A stretch of 64,000 bases of DNA from Ruminococcus sp. JC304 (GTDB taxonomy: Bacteria; Bacillota; Clostridia; Lachnospirales; Lachnospiraceae). The stretch spans positions 3,087,421 through 3,151,420 of the forward strand of contig HE978651.1 of the NCBI GenBank assembly GCA_000285855.2, in the 5' to 3' direction. Positions 16,710 to 26,382 of the stretch are shown here, piece after piece. How positions within the stretch are numbered: position 1 is the stretch's first letter; every line of letters begins with the position of its first letter. Under the pieces are notes generated by a model. That model was given only the letters and a program-made list of their open reading frames with translations, was not told the origin of the DNA and searched no databases. The position numbers and the translations under genes are program-made.

Positions 16710-17468
16710 CTACTCTTCTGCTGCATTTGCAATATACATTACAGTCAGCATACAGAAAATAAACGCCTGCATAACTCCCGAGAACCAGTCAAAATAGACC
16801 GACGTTATCGCAGGTACACCGACATCAAGAATCGGTATCTTTGACAGTACATTTCCCAGTGCACCCGGGATCAGCCCCAGAAGTGCGGAACTTGCGACTG
16901 CCAGTGCCCCATAGATCAGGCCATTGATTACCACACCGGAAAGGATATTTCCGAAATGACGACACGCCATACTGACAGGTGTAGCTAGCTCGGAAAGAAT
17001 ATTAAACGGTGTCATAACTGCGATCGGGGTTGTAAATCCTTTTAGATAACCGCCAAATCCGCTGGTCTTTATCTTCTGTGCTGTGATCATAATGAAAACC
17101 ACAACTGCCCAGGCAGCCTCAGTAGAAAGGTCTGCTGTAGGGCTTCTAAGTCCGATCAGACTGATCAGGTTGGAAACCACGCTGGTTGCAAAAAGTGCTG
17201 CAACAAATGGTATCAGGTATCTGAATCTCTCACCCATATTTCCGATTACAAAGCTGTTGGCCTTCTCTACAATGAGTTCTGCCACAGCCTGACGTTTGGA
17301 AATGTTCTCTTCTTTCAGATCATGTGTCAGCCAGATACACAAACCTGTTATGAGTATCATAACAATCCAGCTTACCACCATTGTCTCACTGATCCTTAAT
17401 TGTCCGAGAACAGGCACATCAATGGGTAATGTAAAGAATATCCTTGCCCCGCTGATATCCAATTCCAT
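16710..17468 (-). CDS. atpB: F-ATPase a subunit
   Basis: 252 residues with five or six membrane helices. The essential stator Arg is Arg170 in SMACRHFGNILSG, and the C-terminal helix ends MLTVMYIANAAEE. It forms the ion channels facing the c ring. Confidence 0.96.
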   Translation of the reverse strand: MELDISGARIFFTLPIDVPVLGQLRISETMVVSWIVMILITGLCIWLTHDLKEENISKRQAVAELIVEKANSFVIGNMGERFRYLIPFVAALFATSVVSNLISLIGLRSPTADLSTEAAWAVVVFIMITAQKIKTSGFGGYLKGFTTPIAVMTPFNILSELATPVSMACRHFGNILSGVVINGLIYGALAVASSALLGLIPGALGNVLSKIPILDVGVPAITSVYFDWFSGVMQAFIFCMLTVMYIANAAEE

Positions 17469-17524
17469 ACTCTTTATTCACCTCCCGTCTCTCCCGGTAC
17501 TGTTCCGGTTTGATATAGAAATAC

Positions 17525-17941
17525 CTACTTGTTAGTATGAAAAATTCCTGCAATTTTAATTCCTGTTCCGGGAAATAAAAGAGGAACGATTCCTGCCACA
17601 AAATGAAAGCACGGAGCCACGATAGCTATGATCACCCACAGCATCTGGATCAGCATTCTCTGGGAATAACTGGCTTTAATCCTCATTCTTGCTGTATCCT
17701 CATCTGTTGCTGCAGCTGCTTTCTGCACTGCAAGTCCCATAAAAAAGAAATTAAGGACTGCCACACATCCTCCAGCCGCACCTCCAAGAAATACCGTATA
17801 ATCAAGCGGTACCTTCTGCGGCATAAAAACATGCAGCACTCCAAATACGATCCACATAATCACCAGTCCGATTCCGGTAATGGCAGACACCCTTCCGGTT
17901 TCTTTCTTTACGACTGGCTGAACATCATTCATAATACTCAT
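17525..17941 (-). CDS. atpI: ATP synthase subunit I
   Basis: 138 residues with four membrane helices. The position ahead of atpB and the layout fit the ATP-synthase subunit I family, which helps c-ring assembly. AGGGAG 7 nt before the ATG at 17941 decides the start; the frame is open to 17962. Confidence 0.85.
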   Translation of the reverse strand: MSIMNDVQPVVKKETGRVSAITGIGLVIMWIVFGVLHVFMPQKVPLDYTVFLGGAAGGCVAVLNFFFMGLAVQKAAAATDEDTARMRIKASYSQRMLIQMLWVIIAIVAPCFHFVAGIVPLLFPGTGIKIAGIFHTNK

Positions 17942-17961
17942 ACAAATCTCCCTTCCATCCA

Positions 17962-18252
17962 CTATAAATGTCTGTTGAACGATACTTTATTTCTCTTCTT
18001 TCTGCTCTCTTTTCTCTGCTGTCTGTTAATAGAAAGATAAAATTTATATGCTACTGTCCCTGAACCTCCCAGGCCAAAAAAGAAGCCAGGAATAAAAATC
18101 CATCCACCAACGCCTGTATGGGAAATAAGAAACCAGCAGAACGCCAGACACAGCAAAAGCGGTGTGATAAGAGACAAGCTAAACTGAGACAACATAGTAA
18201 CATTTTTAATAATCTCTGACCATTGCTTCATGCCATTCTCTTTTTTATCCAA
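17962..18252 (-). CDS. atpZ: AtpZ/AtpI-type F-ATPase accessory protein, TTG start
   Basis: 96 residues with two membrane helices (about 24-45 and 50-70) and the GGWIFIPGFFFGLGG loop typical of AtpZ. First gene of the atp operon. AGGAGG stands 4 nt before a TTG (18250-18252), while the first ATG is 21 nt further on, so TTG is taken as the start. Family members are implicated in ion transport or assembly for the synthase. Confidence 0.8.
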   Translation of the reverse strand: MDKKENGMKQWSEIIKNVTMLSQFSLSLITPLLLCLAFCWFLISHTGVGGWIFIPGFFFGLGGSGTVAYKFYLSINRQQRKESRKKRNKVSFNRHL

Positions 18253-18345
18253 TTTTCCTCCTATTTATGACTACAAATCATCCATATCCTTTCAGTTATA
18301 AACTTATATAATCCTGTTTTCCTCTGATCACTGATTATGTTCATA

Positions 18346-18374
18346 ATTTTATCATATCGCATGTAAAATTACAA
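18346..18374 (-). promoter_or_regulatory. Probable atp operon promoter
   Basis: TTGTAA (18369-18374), 17-nt spacer, TAAAAT (18346-18351), about 95 nt ahead of atpZ in a very AT-rich gap (18253-18618) that holds no gene. Confidence 0.55.
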
Positions 18375-18492
18375 GAAAGCTGTATAATTTTATCAAAATT
18401 TAATTATAATTTTACTATTTTTTTGTTATATTTATATCATGCACGTGATTATTTCAACATATAATATTTATTTTTTGTGACCAAATAAAAGC

Positions 18493-18530
18493 AAAAAAAG
18501 CACAAGAACAGTACACTTCTGTTCTCATGC
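18493..18530 (-). terminator. Terminator after the solitary sugar-binding protein
   Basis: GCATGAGAACAG and CTGTTCTTGTGC pair on the minus strand with two mismatches, followed by seven T. The + strand also has a T-rich tail, so it may work both ways. Confidence 0.75.
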
Positions 18531-18618
18531 TTTCTCTTTTGTATTTTTCTCTTACCGTAAATACCCGATATTCTCAATAATCATTTTTTATTCATAATCT
18601 CTCCGGAAACTGCCAGTT

Positions 18619-19728
18619 CTAATCTGTATAAAGATATGCACTGCTCTCCGGATCATCAAGAGTGGATGCATCGATCCATGCCGGATTGATCAGCACGTTT
18701 TTCTCTATTTTCACCGACTTTCTGGGTGCTGTGGTCTCTGCTGCCGCCCAGATTGTCTGATATCCCATAGCATAAGGCTGCTGGGAAACACAGCCAATCT
18801 CTGTTCCCTTTCTGATCGCCTCCTGTTGTTTGGAAGTAGCATCTACACCAACCAGGGCAATACTGTCACTTTCTGTACTTTTATCCATTTCCAGATATAG
18901 TTCTGTAACATCCGCATTGGTACAGAACACTCCATCCAGTGTTGGATATTTCTCCAGAACCTCCTGCATTGCAGCTTCCATATCATCAACCTGATCGGAA
19001 TAAATGGTCTCCACTACCTCAATATCTCCATATTTCTGGATATTATCCATGAAGCCCTGGACTCTGTCCTGTACACTCTTTGTTTTCTCCTGAGCAGAAA
19101 ATATTGCTATCTTTCCCATCTTTCCAATCGCACTTCCCAGCCTGTATGCAGCCATCTTACCTACCTGTACATTATCTGTACCACGATATGCCCGCACCAG
19201 CTTCTTCTCAGAAACATTAGAGTCAAAAACAATAACCGGAATCCCATTCTCATGAGCTGCTTCAAGCTGTGCCTGACAGGAATCCATATCTCCTGCTGAA
19301 ATGCACAATACTTCAGGATTCTCTGCAATTACCGCGTCAATAATGTTGATTTCGCTTTCCACATCCTCTTCATCTTCCGGTCCCTCAAAGGTCATGGTAA
19401 TAGCATCATCCTTCTTATAACCATAGGCATCATTTATGGCCGCCACAGCGTCCTCCATGCCTTTCTTTACCATTTTCCAGTACTCTCCCTTTGTGGACTT
19501 GCTCACAACAGCAATTCTGGAACCTGCCTGAATCTTCACACTGGTGTCAATTTCAGGAATCAGAGGACTCTCATCTCCATCCTCCACTGCCTCTGCCTCA
19601 GAATCCTCTTCCTCAATAGCATCTGCTACCAATGGCTGGATAGTCTCCTCAACCTCATCCTTACTGCAACCTGACAGCATTGTCAAAGCCACTGTCATAC
19701 CGATCACTGCTACTATCGGTTTCTTCAT
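18619..19728 (-). CDS. Sugar-binding lipoprotein (RbsB-like periplasmic-binding protein)
   Basis: 369 residues. A lipoprotein signal with lipobox LSGC (Cys about 21) anchors it outside the membrane. After an acidic linker of about 40 residues, a type I periplasmic-binding fold begins (GSRIAVVSKSTKGEYWKMVKKG) and continues with NGIPVIVFDSN and a VDATSKQQEAIRKG segment. The ligand is likely a sugar, but no permease or ATPase is adjacent and it has its own terminator, so it may serve a distant transporter or a sensor kinase. ATG at 19728 follows GAGGAG by 7 nt. Confidence 0.85.
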   Translation of the reverse strand: MKKPIVAVIGMTVALTMLSGCSKDEVEETIQPLVADAIEEEDSEAEAVEDGDESPLIPEIDTSVKIQAGSRIAVVSKSTKGEYWKMVKKGMEDAVAAINDAYGYKKDDAITMTFEGPEDEEDVESEINIIDAVIAENPEVLCISAGDMDSCQAQLEAAHENGIPVIVFDSNVSEKKLVRAYRGTDNVQVGKMAAYRLGSAIGKMGKIAIFSAQEKTKSVQDRVQGFMDNIQKYGDIEVVETIYSDQVDDMEAAMQEVLEKYPTLDGVFCTNADVTELYLEMDKSTESDSIALVGVDATSKQQEAIRKGTEIGCVSQQPYAMGYQTIWAAAETTAPRKSVKIEKNVLINPAWIDASTLDDPESSAYLYTD

Positions 19729-19883
19729 GATCAATCTCCTCTTTCTATCGCGCTACAACCGAGCGGGTAAATCATCCGTTTCACTGCTTATACACAGCCG
19801 AAAAATCAGGCTTTGTTCATTTACATAAAGCTAACATTATATCCCTTATATTATACACATTTTAAATCTTTCGTCCAGAGATT

Positions 19884-20624
19884 TTATATTTTTTTCACGG
19901 AGAATTCACGAAATGCCGTTCCTGTGGGTGCAACCTGAAATTTCATCTTTTTCCCTGATTCCGGATGTGTAAACTCCAGCTGTATCGAGCATAATGCCAG
20001 TGCTTCTCTGCTGTTTTTCACAGGATTATATTTACGGTCTCCCACCAAGGGCATCCCTGCATGTGACAGCTGTACTCTGATCTGATGATGGCGTCCTGTT
20101 TCCAGCCGGACCTGTACCATGCAGCGTTTCTGTCCCTGTACTTCCCTGCTTTCCAGAATCTTATAATATAAAACTGCTTTCTTCCCACCTGCTGTACCGG
20201 CAGGCACCACTGAAGAAGAATTCGTTTTATTATCCTTGCAGAGCCAGTCTGTGAGGCATATCATCTGCACTTTTTCCTCTTCCTTTGTGTCTGTGCTTTC
20301 CTTTTGCAGTACACTTTCCCTTTTCACATCTGTCACCGCCAGATAAGTTTTGGAAATCTCCCCCATCGTCATCTGTCTGTTTAAAGCCGCTGCCGCTTTC
20401 GGATTCAGAGCAAACACGAGCACTCCTTCCACCGGCTGATCCAATCGATGGATCACAGCCAGATAAGGTATCTTTCCCGGTTTTTTTTGCGCAATATAAT
20501 TCTTTAGCAGGTTTTCCAGATCCATACTCCCCACACGCCCACTCTGTACTGCAATCCCTGCCGGCTTATGGCAGACCAGGATATCCTTATCTTCATATAA
20601 AATACATTCTCTCACATCTTTCAT
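19884..20624 (-). CDS. RluA-family pseudouridine synthase
   Basis: 246 residues. The catalytic motif reads HRLDQPVEG (about 59-67), with the catalytic Asp, and the C-terminal GRHHQIRVQLSHAGMPLVGD block is typical of RluA/RluD enzymes. There is no S4 domain, and residues about 103-145 form an insertion rich in Lys, Glu and Ser. It should isomerise uridines in rRNA or tRNA; the target cannot be told. Confidence 0.93.
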   Translation of the reverse strand: MKDVRECILYEDKDILVCHKPAGIAVQSGRVGSMDLENLLKNYIAQKKPGKIPYLAVIHRLDQPVEGVLVFALNPKAAAALNRQMTMGEISKTYLAVTDVKRESVLQKESTDTKEEEKVQMICLTDWLCKDNKTNSSSVVPAGTAGGKKAVLYYKILESREVQGQKRCMVQVRLETGRHHQIRVQLSHAGMPLVGDRKYNPVKNSREALALCSIQLEFTHPESGKKMKFQVAPTGTAFREFSVKKI

Positions 20625-20741
20625 CTATATATAATCTCCTTTATAAAAGCAGTAAATATCCCAAAAATTATACCTCAATCTTCATTTTCACGCAACGCCA
20701 GTTTCACTCCAAGATGGTCTGCCGCAAAACATGCAAAATAA

Positions 20742-20826
20742 AAAACCACGCCAGGCGTGATTTTTTCAGGCAAACTCAAAGACGGTCATCACTTTTTACT
20801 CTACCAGATTTCAAAAATGATGACCG
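20742..20826. other. Two hairpins in the long non-coding gap
   Basis: CACGCC-A-GGCGTG flanked by A- and T-runs (20742-20766) can terminate transcription in either direction. CGGTCATCA (20783-20791) pairs with TGATGACCG (20818-20826). The gap 20625-22026 otherwise holds the decayed gene at 21085-21681 and a short repeat at 21917-21974. Confidence 0.55.
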
Positions 20827-21084
20827 CCTCAATGTTCTTCGTTATTCAATTTATTTTCCTCTTAGTATTCTTTCTATATTATTTATAGACTGTTCTACAA
20901 GATTCGCTATTCAATTTTTAAATTTCAAATCTTAAAATTCTTCTCTGATTTCCTGCTCATAATCCAAATGATATGTAATCATTGGTCTTACTTAGAAAGT
21001 TATATAGATTTTAATTATAATTTCACGGATTATAATTACAAATTGGAAATACTGGATACACTTTTTCATCTTTTATATAAGCAA

Positions 21085-21681
21085 TTATAAATTTAACTTC
21101 TTAAACTCATAACCGTTTATGTGTTTATACTTTATCATCTCATCCGAACCAGGTTTTTCAAATACAATATTTCTATTTTAATTCAAGAAATCTGTCATCC
21201 TATGTAAAGTATTTTGAAAAAGTACCTTCGTAATTCACACTCAATATCTGAATCCATTATTATATGGAAGATATTCTTCTGATGCAAAGCTTCAATCTAT
21301 ATCCTAAAGTTACTGATATACATCTCAAAGTATCGTTCTTACCTTCAATCTATCTGTTCCCTGAAACTCAGCTTTCAGGCTAACTATTGAGATAAGGGTT
21401 ATACTCTTTTAATAAATATTTCTTTACATATTTATCAAAATCTCTGTACCAGGTCTGTGACAGTTATTCAATATAAGTTATCGCTTCTATAATACTCTGG
21501 ATACAAATTCTATTCCATTCTGAAAAATAATTTCATTTGTTGGAAAACCGTTTCATCATCTTATGTATCCGGTCTTTCTGGCAGGAAATGCGATATCTGC
21601 CACTCTTATATTGATTAAGTCTGTAAATTCATTTCCAACGGAATCACCTAACCCTTCTAAAATAATTTCATCCTTCTTCAT
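21085..21681 (-). pseudogene. Decayed gene of unknown family
   Basis: No intact frame exists, but several protein-like stretches follow one another on the minus strand: MKKDEIILEGLGDSVGNEF... (21681-21556), then after a frameshift DDETVFQQMKLFFRME, then NLYPEYYRSDNLY, WYRDFDKYVKKYLLKEYNP (21451-21380), ASEEYLPYNNGFRY, and NIVFEKPGSDEMIKYKHING (21171-21085). Interrupting stops and shifts suggest a gene eroded by many small mutations. Beyond 21085 the stretch IAYIKDEKVYPVFPI may continue it. Family not recognised. Confidence 0.4.
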
Positions 21682-21916
21682 TGTAACATTTATCTATACT
21701 ATGAATTGAATGAATTTCTTTTTTAAGATTTTGTTTCCTGTTTCTTTTTGATGAACTTATAATACCATCATAATCCGTATTTGTCAATACATTTTTCTAT
21801 TTATTTTCATATTTTTCATCTTATTATTGTTTTATTTTCATTAATTTCATAATTTTTATATTTATCTCATAATTTTCTGACTTTTTAATTTTCCAAGATT
21901 TGATTCTGTCAAAATA

Positions 21917-21974
21917 TTACCGTTCATTCCGTTCTCAGCAACACTCTTTGCGGAATATTGCCTATGAACAATAA
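21917..21974. repeat. Short relative of the palindromic repeat at 37208-37353
   Basis: TTACCGTTCATTCCGTTCTC followed by AGCAACACTCTTTGCGGAATATTG and TATGAACA matches both ends of the 146-bp element at 37208-37353 but lacks its middle, as if the central hairpins had been deleted. Confidence 0.6.
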
Positions 21975-21984
21975 CGACAAAATC

Positions 21985-22019
21985 AGAAATGCAGCCGCTT
22001 CCCAAACGACTGCATTTCT
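21985..22019. terminator. Terminator after the aconitase gene
   Basis: AGAAATGCAG (21985-21994) pairs perfectly with CTGCATTTCT (22010-22019) just past the stop codon. T-rich sequence follows on both strands. Confidence 0.75.
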
Positions 22020-22026
22020 TTATTAT

Positions 22027-24285
22027 TTATTTACGATTATAATTGATCAGACATCCTTTAAGGATAATCTCTCTCTCATCATCTGTAAGCTCGCCCAGAG
22101 TCACCTCAAATTCTTTCAGACCTTCCTGTCCGACTACATATCCTTTGATCACATCTGCCTTATTCTCCACAGCCTGACGGATTTCCGGGAAAAACAGGTA
22201 ATCCCCATTCACAAACGGAAGCTTTCCTTCCTGGATCAAAAATGGAAGCATGCCCCAGTTGATCAGATTCGAACGATATCTCTTTGTTGCATATTCATTT
22301 GCCACATTTGCCCATCCTCCAAGTACTTTCTGGCAGGAGGCAGCCTGTTCACGGGCTGAGCCGTCACCAGGTTTCACAGCAAAAATGGTACTTCCAACTC
22401 CCAGATTTTCTTTGCTGACCTTCGGATAGGATTTCTTGATTACTTCCATCACCGGTTTCAGCTCCGGAAGTGCTTCAGCCGGACATTTACCCTCTTCAAT
22501 TGCTTTCTGAGCAATCTGGACTTCCTTGGCGCGGCCTACATAAGCCGGATCCTTTCTGGAAAGGGTAAATTCTGCCAGTCCCAGAGGATTGGAGCGGTAG
22601 GAAGAAGTCTCACCGGAAGGAATCAGTTCATCTGTGGTAGTAACCGGATCATGGATCTCAGAAACAACCTTCACAATAAGATTCTCCGGAAGTGCAGACA
22701 TCTTTGGCCAGTCCTTAATATTGGGACCAAACTGGATCTCTACAGACGGATCAGCTACACCCTTGCTGTCAAAAACACGATTTTCATAAATAGTCTTATC
22801 AAAGAAATATTTCTGACCTGTATATCCTCCGGCATATTCCTCAGCAGAAGTAAGGAATCCCTTATTAGCAGCTGTAGCAGCTATAGAGCGGGCATCCATA
22901 AGTGCCACAGAAGAAATCTGGCCATTCTGGATCTTAGAGCCTTCACGGTTCGGGAAATTTCTGGTGGTATGACGAATGCTGAACGCATTGTTTGCAGGTG
23001 TGTCACCAGCCCCAAAGCACGGTCCGCAGAAAGCAGTCTTAACTACAGCACCTGTCTCCAACAGATTAGCCAGAACACCATTTTTTGCCAGTTCCATATA
23101 AATTGGAGTACTTGCCGGATAAACACTTAATGTAAAAGCGTCTGCACCAATGCTCTTGCCCTTCAGAATATCTGCTGCAGCACAGATATTTTCAAATCCA
23201 CCGCCTGCACAGCCGGCAATAATTCCCTGATCTACATACAGTTTTCCATCAACCACTTTGTCTCTGAGTGTATATGGTACCTTACCATCCAGACTTATCT
23301 GAGCTTTTTTCTCCACATCTGCAAGAATATCATCCAGATTGGCTTTTAACTCGTCAATGGTATAGGTATTACTTGGATGGAACGGCATTGCGATCATAGG
23401 TTTGATCTCTCCCAGATCAATCTCCACACATCCATCATAGTATGCAGTTTCGCCTGGTTTCAGTTCTTTATAGTCCTGACTTCTGCCGTGAATCTCATAG
23501 AATTCCTGAATTTTCTCATCTGTCTGCCAGATAGAAGAAAGACAGGTTGTCTCTGTAGTCATAACATCCACACCAATACGGAAATCAGCACTTAAATTTG
23601 CCACACCAGGTCCTACAAACTCCATAACCTTATTCTTCACATAACCATTGGCAAAAACCTTACCGATAATAGCCAGAGCAACGTCCTGAGGTCCCACACC
23701 AGGTCTGGGTGCTCCCTTCAGATAAATAGCAACTACACCCGGCATATTAATATCATAGGTCTGGGAAAGAAGCTGCTTCACAAGCTCCGGTCCGCCTTCT
23801 CCCATTGCCATAGTTCCAAGAGCACCATAGCGTGTATGGCTGTCTGAACCGAGGATCATTTTCCCCCCTGCTGCAAGCATCTCTCTTGCAAACTGGTGAA
23901 TAACCGCCTGATGAGGTGGTACATATACGCCGCCATATTTCTTGGCACAGGTAAGTCCAAACATATGATCATCCTCATTGATCGTTCCGCCTACTGCACA
24001 AAGAGAATTATGACAGTTAGTCAGCACATAGGGTACAGGAAATTTCTCCAGTCCGGATGCTCTGGCTGTCTGAATAATTCCCACAAAGGTAATATCATGG
24101 GATGTCAGTTTATCAAATTTAATCTGAAGCTTCTCCATATTTCCGGAAGTATTGTGGGATTTCAGGATTGAATAAGCAATCGTATTCTCTGCCGCCTTTT
24201 CTCTGGAAACAGACAGCTTTGCCTCAGTCTCCGGTACAATCTCCTTACCATTCAGCAGGTAAACACCGGTATCATATAATTTCAT
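22027..24285 (-). CDS. Aconitate hydratase-family enzyme
   Basis: 752 residues with the 4Fe-4S cluster cysteines at 359 (GCAGGG), 420 and 423 (FCGPC), close to the positions in mitochondrial aconitase. [10 protein letters not shown] (145-154) and the C-terminal swivel domain ([13 protein letters not shown]) are also visible. It interconverts citrate and isocitrate, or a related hydroxyacid pair, in the cytoplasm. No citrate synthase or isocitrate dehydrogenase gene is adjacent, so the physiological substrate is not settled. AAAAGGAGG precedes the ATG at 24285. Confidence 0.88.
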   Translation of the reverse strand: MKLYDTGVYLLNGKEIVPETEAKLSVSREKAAENTIAYSILKSHNTSGNMEKLQIKFDKLTSHDITFVGIIQTARASGLEKFPVPYVLTNCHNSLCAVGGTINEDDHMFGLTCAKKYGGVYVPPHQAVIHQFAREMLAAGGKMILGSDSHTRYGALGTMAMGEGGPELVKQLLSQTYDINMPGVVAIYLKGAPRPGVGPQDVALAIIGKVFANGYVKNKVMEFVGPGVANLSADFRIGVDVMTTETTCLSSIWQTDEKIQEFYEIHGRSQDYKELKPGETAYYDGCVEIDLGEIKPMIAMPFHPSNTYTIDELKANLDDILADVEKKAQISLDGKVPYTLRDKVVDGKLYVDQGIIAGCAGGGFENICAAADILKGKSIGADAFTLSVYPASTPIYMELAKNGVLANLLETGAVVKTAFCGPCFGAGDTPANNAFSIRHTTRNFPNREGSKIQNGQISSVALMDARSIAATAANKGFLTSAEEYAGGYTGQKYFFDKTIYENRVFDSKGVADPSVEIQFGPNIKDWPKMSALPENLIVKVVSEIHDPVTTTDELIPSGETSSYRSNPLGLAEFTLSRKDPAYVGRAKEVQIAQKAIEEGKCPAEALPELKPVMEVIKKSYPKVSKENLGVGSTIFAVKPGDGSAREQAASCQKVLGGWANVANEYATKRYRSNLINWGMLPFLIQEGKLPFVNGDYLFFPEIRQAVENKADVIKGYVVGQEGLKEFEVTLGELTDDEREIILKGCLINYNRK

Positions 24286-24357
24286 AATATATCCTCCTTT
24301 TCCTGACTTTCTCCGAAAGTACACTTTTATACGCTAATTTGCAGAAATTTAAATTTA

Positions 24358-24386
24358 ATTATAGGTTATCTGAAGCAAATAATCAA
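24358..24386 (-). promoter_or_regulatory. Promoter of the aconitase gene
   Basis: TTGATT (24381-24386), 17-nt spacer, consensus TATAAT (24358-24363), about 70 nt before the ATG. Confidence 0.75.
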
Positions 24387-24444
24387 GTGCCAATCCGAAA
24401 CAAAAGAAATCCTGTTACCTCGAACGGAACAAACAATAAAGAAA

Positions 24445-24480
24445 TCCCCCGGAAAGGAGTTACACACACCTTCCAGGGGA
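24445..24480 (-). terminator. Terminator of the sugar importer operon
   Basis: TCCCCTGGAAGG and CCTTTCCGGGGGA pair on the minus strand, with a T-rich tail. It lies 40 nt beyond the last permease gene. Confidence 0.8.
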
Positions 24481-24520
24481 CTCTTGGCATTAGTTTATGA
24501 ATAGCAGGATCTGTGGCAGA

Positions 24521-25387
24521 TCAACCTTTGACAGCTCCTGACACCATACCTTTGATAATCTCCTTGCTAAATGCAAAATACAGGATTACTACCGGCGCCA
24601 TAGTGATCAACATGGCAGCCATCTGCTTCGGATAATCCGATGCAAACTGTCCCTTGAACTGTGTCAAGGCAAGCGGCACAGTCTGAAGACCTACATCCTT
24701 GATCAGAACCAATGCGAAAGAGAACTCGTTCCAGCAGCTGAATACCTGAATGATTGCAATAGTTGTAAGGATCGGACGGCAGATCGGAAGAATAATCGTC
24801 CATAAAGTATGGGTAAAGTTACTTCCGTCAATTGCCGCAGCCTCTTCCAGTGATACCGGAATGGATTTCACATAGCCCTCTACCAGGAAAATACCGATAG
24901 GGAGACCAAAGGATACATACGGAAGAAGCAAAGTGAACCATCTGTTGTTGATTCCGCATTTCTGGAATACTACATAGATAGGAACCAACAGAGAATGGAT
25001 GGGGATCAGCATACCCATCAGGAACATGATATACAGTACACGGTTCAGTTTAAAATGAACACGTGCCAGAATATAACCTACAATAAAACTGAATATAATA
25101 ATAAGAACAATAGACACACCTGTAGTTCTCACACTGTTTAACATAGACTGTCCCAGATGGTAATCCTTATTAGAAAGGATTTTAATATAATTAATCAAAG
25201 TAGGGTTCTTTGGAAGCCCCATAATATCTGCATTAAATACTCGTTTTTCCTTCAGTGAGGAATACAGCATCCACACAATAGGGAAAATACAGGAAAGAGA
25301 GAAAATAAGCAGGACCGCATTTATGATCACAGCTGCAATTCCTTTTCTCACTTTGTGAGTTGCCGGTACATTTGCACTTGAATTCAT
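24521..25387 (-). CDS. Carbohydrate ABC transporter permease (MalG type)
   Basis: 288 residues with six membrane helices. The EAA loop is EEAAAIDGSNFTHTLWTIILP (about 182-202), which docks the ATPase. It pairs with the MalF-type permease 4 nt upstream and the binding protein before that. No ATPase gene is present; such systems use a shared MsmK-like ATPase. Confidence 0.93.
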   Translation of the reverse strand: MNSSANVPATHKVRKGIAAVIINAVLLIFSLSCIFPIVWMLYSSLKEKRVFNADIMGLPKNPTLINYIKILSNKDYHLGQSMLNSVRTTGVSIVLIIIFSFIVGYILARVHFKLNRVLYIMFLMGMLIPIHSLLVPIYVVFQKCGINNRWFTLLLPYVSFGLPIGIFLVEGYVKSIPVSLEEAAAIDGSNFTHTLWTIILPICRPILTTIAIIQVFSCWNEFSFALVLIKDVGLQTVPLALTQFKGQFASDYPKQMAAMLITMAPVVILYFAFSKEIIKGMVSGAVKG

Positions 25388-25391
25388 AAAC

Positions 25392-26285
25392 CTACGCCTC
25401 CTTTTCCCTGGTGAGATATTTGATCAGCGCCTGAGAACCGCCGATTACCAACAACGACAGTACAAAGATCGCTACTGAAATACAGCTACCATAGCCCATG
25501 TTACTCTGATTAAAGGAAACCTGGTATCCGTACATTGCCATAACCATGGATGCCGTACCCGGGCCACCCTTTGTCATAACATAAATATTGTCGAAAGCTT
25601 TCATATTACCAGCTACACAAAGGGTAATACATACAAGCATTGTGTTCTTGATCAATGGCAGGGTAATATACCATGCTGTCTGAAGTCCGTTCGCTCCGTC
25701 AATCTGAGCACTTTCAAAAATTTCCGTATCAATAGAAGCAATGGCTGAAAGAATAATTACCATATAATAACCTATGTACTGCCAGATCAGAGGAATTGTT
25801 ACACAAAGCATAACGATTTTCGGATTATTCAGCCATACCTGACACAAATCTGCACGTCCGATAGCTTTCAGGAACCAGTTGATCAGACCATATTTGTTAT
25901 GATAGATCATGTTCCAGATCAAACCAATACATACAGCTGCGATCGTACTTGGGAAAAATCCGAAAGTACGGTGCATACCTTTTAATTTTGTTGCTTTTGC
26001 ATTAACCAGCAGAACCAGGAGGAAAGCAATGCCAACCTGTCCGATGATACATGCGATTACCAGATAAATATTATGCCCAAAAGACTGCCAGAAAGTAGAA
26101 TCATGGATCAGCTGAACATAGTTTGCAAGTCCGTTAAAGGTTTTTACAGGGCCGCCCTTCCACTCAAAGAAACTGTATACAAGAGCTGTTACCAACGGAA
26201 CAAATACCGTAAAAATAAACATTGCAACTGGCAGGCACAGATATAAAATAAGAGTTTTAGTTTTAGGTTTAATTGTAGTCAACAT
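25392..26285 (-). CDS. Carbohydrate ABC transporter permease (MalF type)
   Basis: 297 residues with six membrane helices and the EAA-type loop ESAQIDGANGLQTAWYITLP. Partner of the next permease. The ATG at 26294 would be only 2-3 nt from its AGGAG, so the ATG at 26285 is preferred. A hairpin upstream separates it from the binding-protein gene. Confidence 0.93.
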   Translation of the reverse strand: MLTTIKPKTKTLILYLCLPVAMFIFTVFVPLVTALVYSFFEWKGGPVKTFNGLANYVQLIHDSTFWQSFGHNIYLVIACIIGQVGIAFLLVLLVNAKATKLKGMHRTFGFFPSTIAAVCIGLIWNMIYHNKYGLINWFLKAIGRADLCQVWLNNPKIVMLCVTIPLIWQYIGYYMVIILSAIASIDTEIFESAQIDGANGLQTAWYITLPLIKNTMLVCITLCVAGNMKAFDNIYVMTKGGPGTASMVMAMYGYQVSFNQSNMGYGSCISVAIFVLSLLVIGGSQALIKYLTREKEA

Positions 26286-26316
26286 ATGCTGCATCTCTCC
26301 TTTCTACACTCAAAAA

Positions 26317-26346
26317 CCGCTCCGCCCACCGCAGTGGGCAGAACGG
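26317..26346 (-). terminator. Partial terminator between binding protein and permeases
   Basis: CCGTTCTGCCCAC and GTGGGCGGAGCGG pair on the minus strand and are followed by TTTTT. Located inside the operon, it probably lowers permease expression relative to the binding protein. Confidence 0.75.
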
Positions 26347-26382
26347 TCATTGCTTATAGATTTATATTCTTATTTATATAAT

